Below are positions 63,435 through 64,000 of a DNA stretch of 64,000 bases, one piece after another. Both the position numbers and the translations under genes were made by a program. The stretch comes from SG8-30 sp963715485 (GTDB taxonomy: Bacteria; Pseudomonadota; Gammaproteobacteria; Steroidobacterales; Steroidobacteraceae), in the NCBI GenBank assembly GCA_963715485.1, contig OY970244.1, positions 2,790,001 through 2,854,000 on the forward strand, given 5' to 3'. Positions within the stretch are counted from its first letter, which is position 1. Every line of letters begins with the position of its first letter. The notes below the pieces were generated by a model, which saw nothing but the letters and a program-made list of their open reading frames with translations, was not told where the DNA came from and did no database searches.

Positions 63435-64000
63435 ATGAGCCAACCGACCGTCCTGATCATCGACGACGAACCCGACCTGTGCGAATTGCTCGGCATCACC
63501 CTGGCACGCATGGACGTCAAGTCCGAGGCGGTGCATGACCTGACTGCCGCCAGGAGGGTCCTGCAGCAGCGACACTACGACCTCTGCCTGACTGACATGC
63601 GGTTGCCGGACGGAGACGGCCTTGAACTGGTCGAGTGGATGCAGCTGAACGCGGCCGAGACGCCGGTAGCGGTCATCACTGCGCACGGCAACGTCGAGGC
63701 AGCGGTCAAGGCGCTCAAGCTTGGCGCATTTGACTTTGTCTCCAAGCCGCTCGACATCGGCGACCTGCGCAAGCTGGTCGGCCAGGCGCTGAAACTGGCT
63801 GAGGGCCGCGACCTTGCGCTGCGGGCCGGCACGACCCGACTGCTCGGTCAATCGGAGACGATGCAGCGGCTGCGCGAGATGATCGGTCGAGTTGCCCGCA
63901 GCCAGGCGCCGGTGCACATTTCCGGCGAGTCCGGGACCGGCAAGGAACTGGTCGCACGACTGATCCACGACAGCGGCTCCCGCCGGGATGCGGCGTTCGT
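63435..64000 (+). CDS. pilR: PilR-like sigma-54-dependent response regulator (3' truncated by window edge)
   Basis: 188 codons are visible from ATG 63435. The receiver domain starts PTVLIIDDEPDLCELLGITL, the phospho-acceptor Asp is in YDLCLTDMRLPDGDGLELV, and the conserved Lys is in FDFVSKPLDIGDL. A linker leads into the AAA+ sigma-54 activation domain with RLLGQSETMQRLREMI and the Walker A start VHISGESGTGKELVARLIH. The rest of the AAA+ domain and the DNA-binding domain lie beyond the window. Begins 14 bp after the kinase. PilR is the best match by partner; other NtrC-family regulators are possible. Confidence 0.85.
   Translation, partial: MSQPTVLIIDDEPDLCELLGITLARMDVKSEAVHDLTAARRVLQQRHYDLCLTDMRLPDGDGLELVEWMQLNAAETPVAVITAHGNVEAAVKALKLGAFDFVSKPLDIGDLRKLVGQALKLAEGRDLALRAGTTRLLGQSETMQRLREMIGRVARSQAPVHISGESGTGKELVARLIHDSGSRRDAAF

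Overview
The window is a GC-rich stretch of a gammaproteobacterial chromosome. The evidence is the conserved gene order recA-recX-alaS-lysC-csrA followed by tRNA-Ser and tRNA-Arg, the divergent rluD-pgeF / bamD pair next to clpB, and sucC-sucD beside a pilS-pilR type two-component pair. Gene content fits a non-enteric lineage (Xanthomonadales, Nevskiales, Steroidobacterales or a relative), but the species cannot be named from sequence alone. Several genes carry single-base frameshifts that one base change would repair, often in short homopolymers. The sequence may therefore contain consensus errors, and each broken gene is described with that in mind. Genes whose main reading frame still covers most of the protein are typed CDS; genes broken into several pieces are typed pseudogene.

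Layout. 1-3.9 kb: the end of an aminotransferase, an S41 peptidase, a class V aminotransferase and a haloacid dehalogenase. 4.0-11.2 kb, minus strand: a complete propionyl-CoA to succinyl-CoA operon (methylmalonyl-CoA mutase, MeaB, PccB, PccA, epimerase), with a divergent ethylmalonyl/methylmalonyl-CoA decarboxylase-like crotonase at 11.4 kb. 12.2-16.5 kb: a biotin protein ligase followed by an OadG-OadA-OadB sodium-pump decarboxylase set. 16.8-24.8 kb: a RIO kinase, an acyl-CoA dehydrogenase, three lipoprotein genes (phospholipase D, LssY-C domain, alpha/beta hydrolase), a decayed ferredoxin-reductase gene and a DUF1330 gene. 24.9-25.4 kb: tRNA-Arg and tRNA-Ser with a terminator and a 19-nt copy of the tRNA-Arg 3' end. 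25.5-33.4 kb: the csrA-lysC-alaS-recX-recA-thpR-pncC-crotonase block on the minus strand. 33.5-41.7 kb: nitronate monooxygenase, mutS, a hydrolase, sodB, aspS, DUF502 and a zinc-ribbon gene.

41.9-49.7 kb looks like an accessory polysaccharide or glycosylation locus: GtrA, a UDP-galactopyranose-mutase-like FAD enzyme (broken), a DprE2-like SDR, a DprE1-like FAD oxidase, a decaprenyl-phosphate phosphoribosyltransferase-like UbiA protein and a large GT-C/YfhO-like membrane protein (broken). Together they match the mycobacterial pathway for polyprenyl-phosphate-D-arabinofuranose. This is the most interesting system in the window.

49.7-64 kb: clpB with a heat-shock-type promoter, a ZIP transporter, pgeF, rluD, bamD, a large orphan membrane protein, nadE, sucD (with an unusual histone-like basic tail), sucC, and a pilS/pilR-like pair running off the right edge. 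A family of GGGGACA-type inverted repeats lies at four places between 27 and 39 kb, mostly at gene ends.
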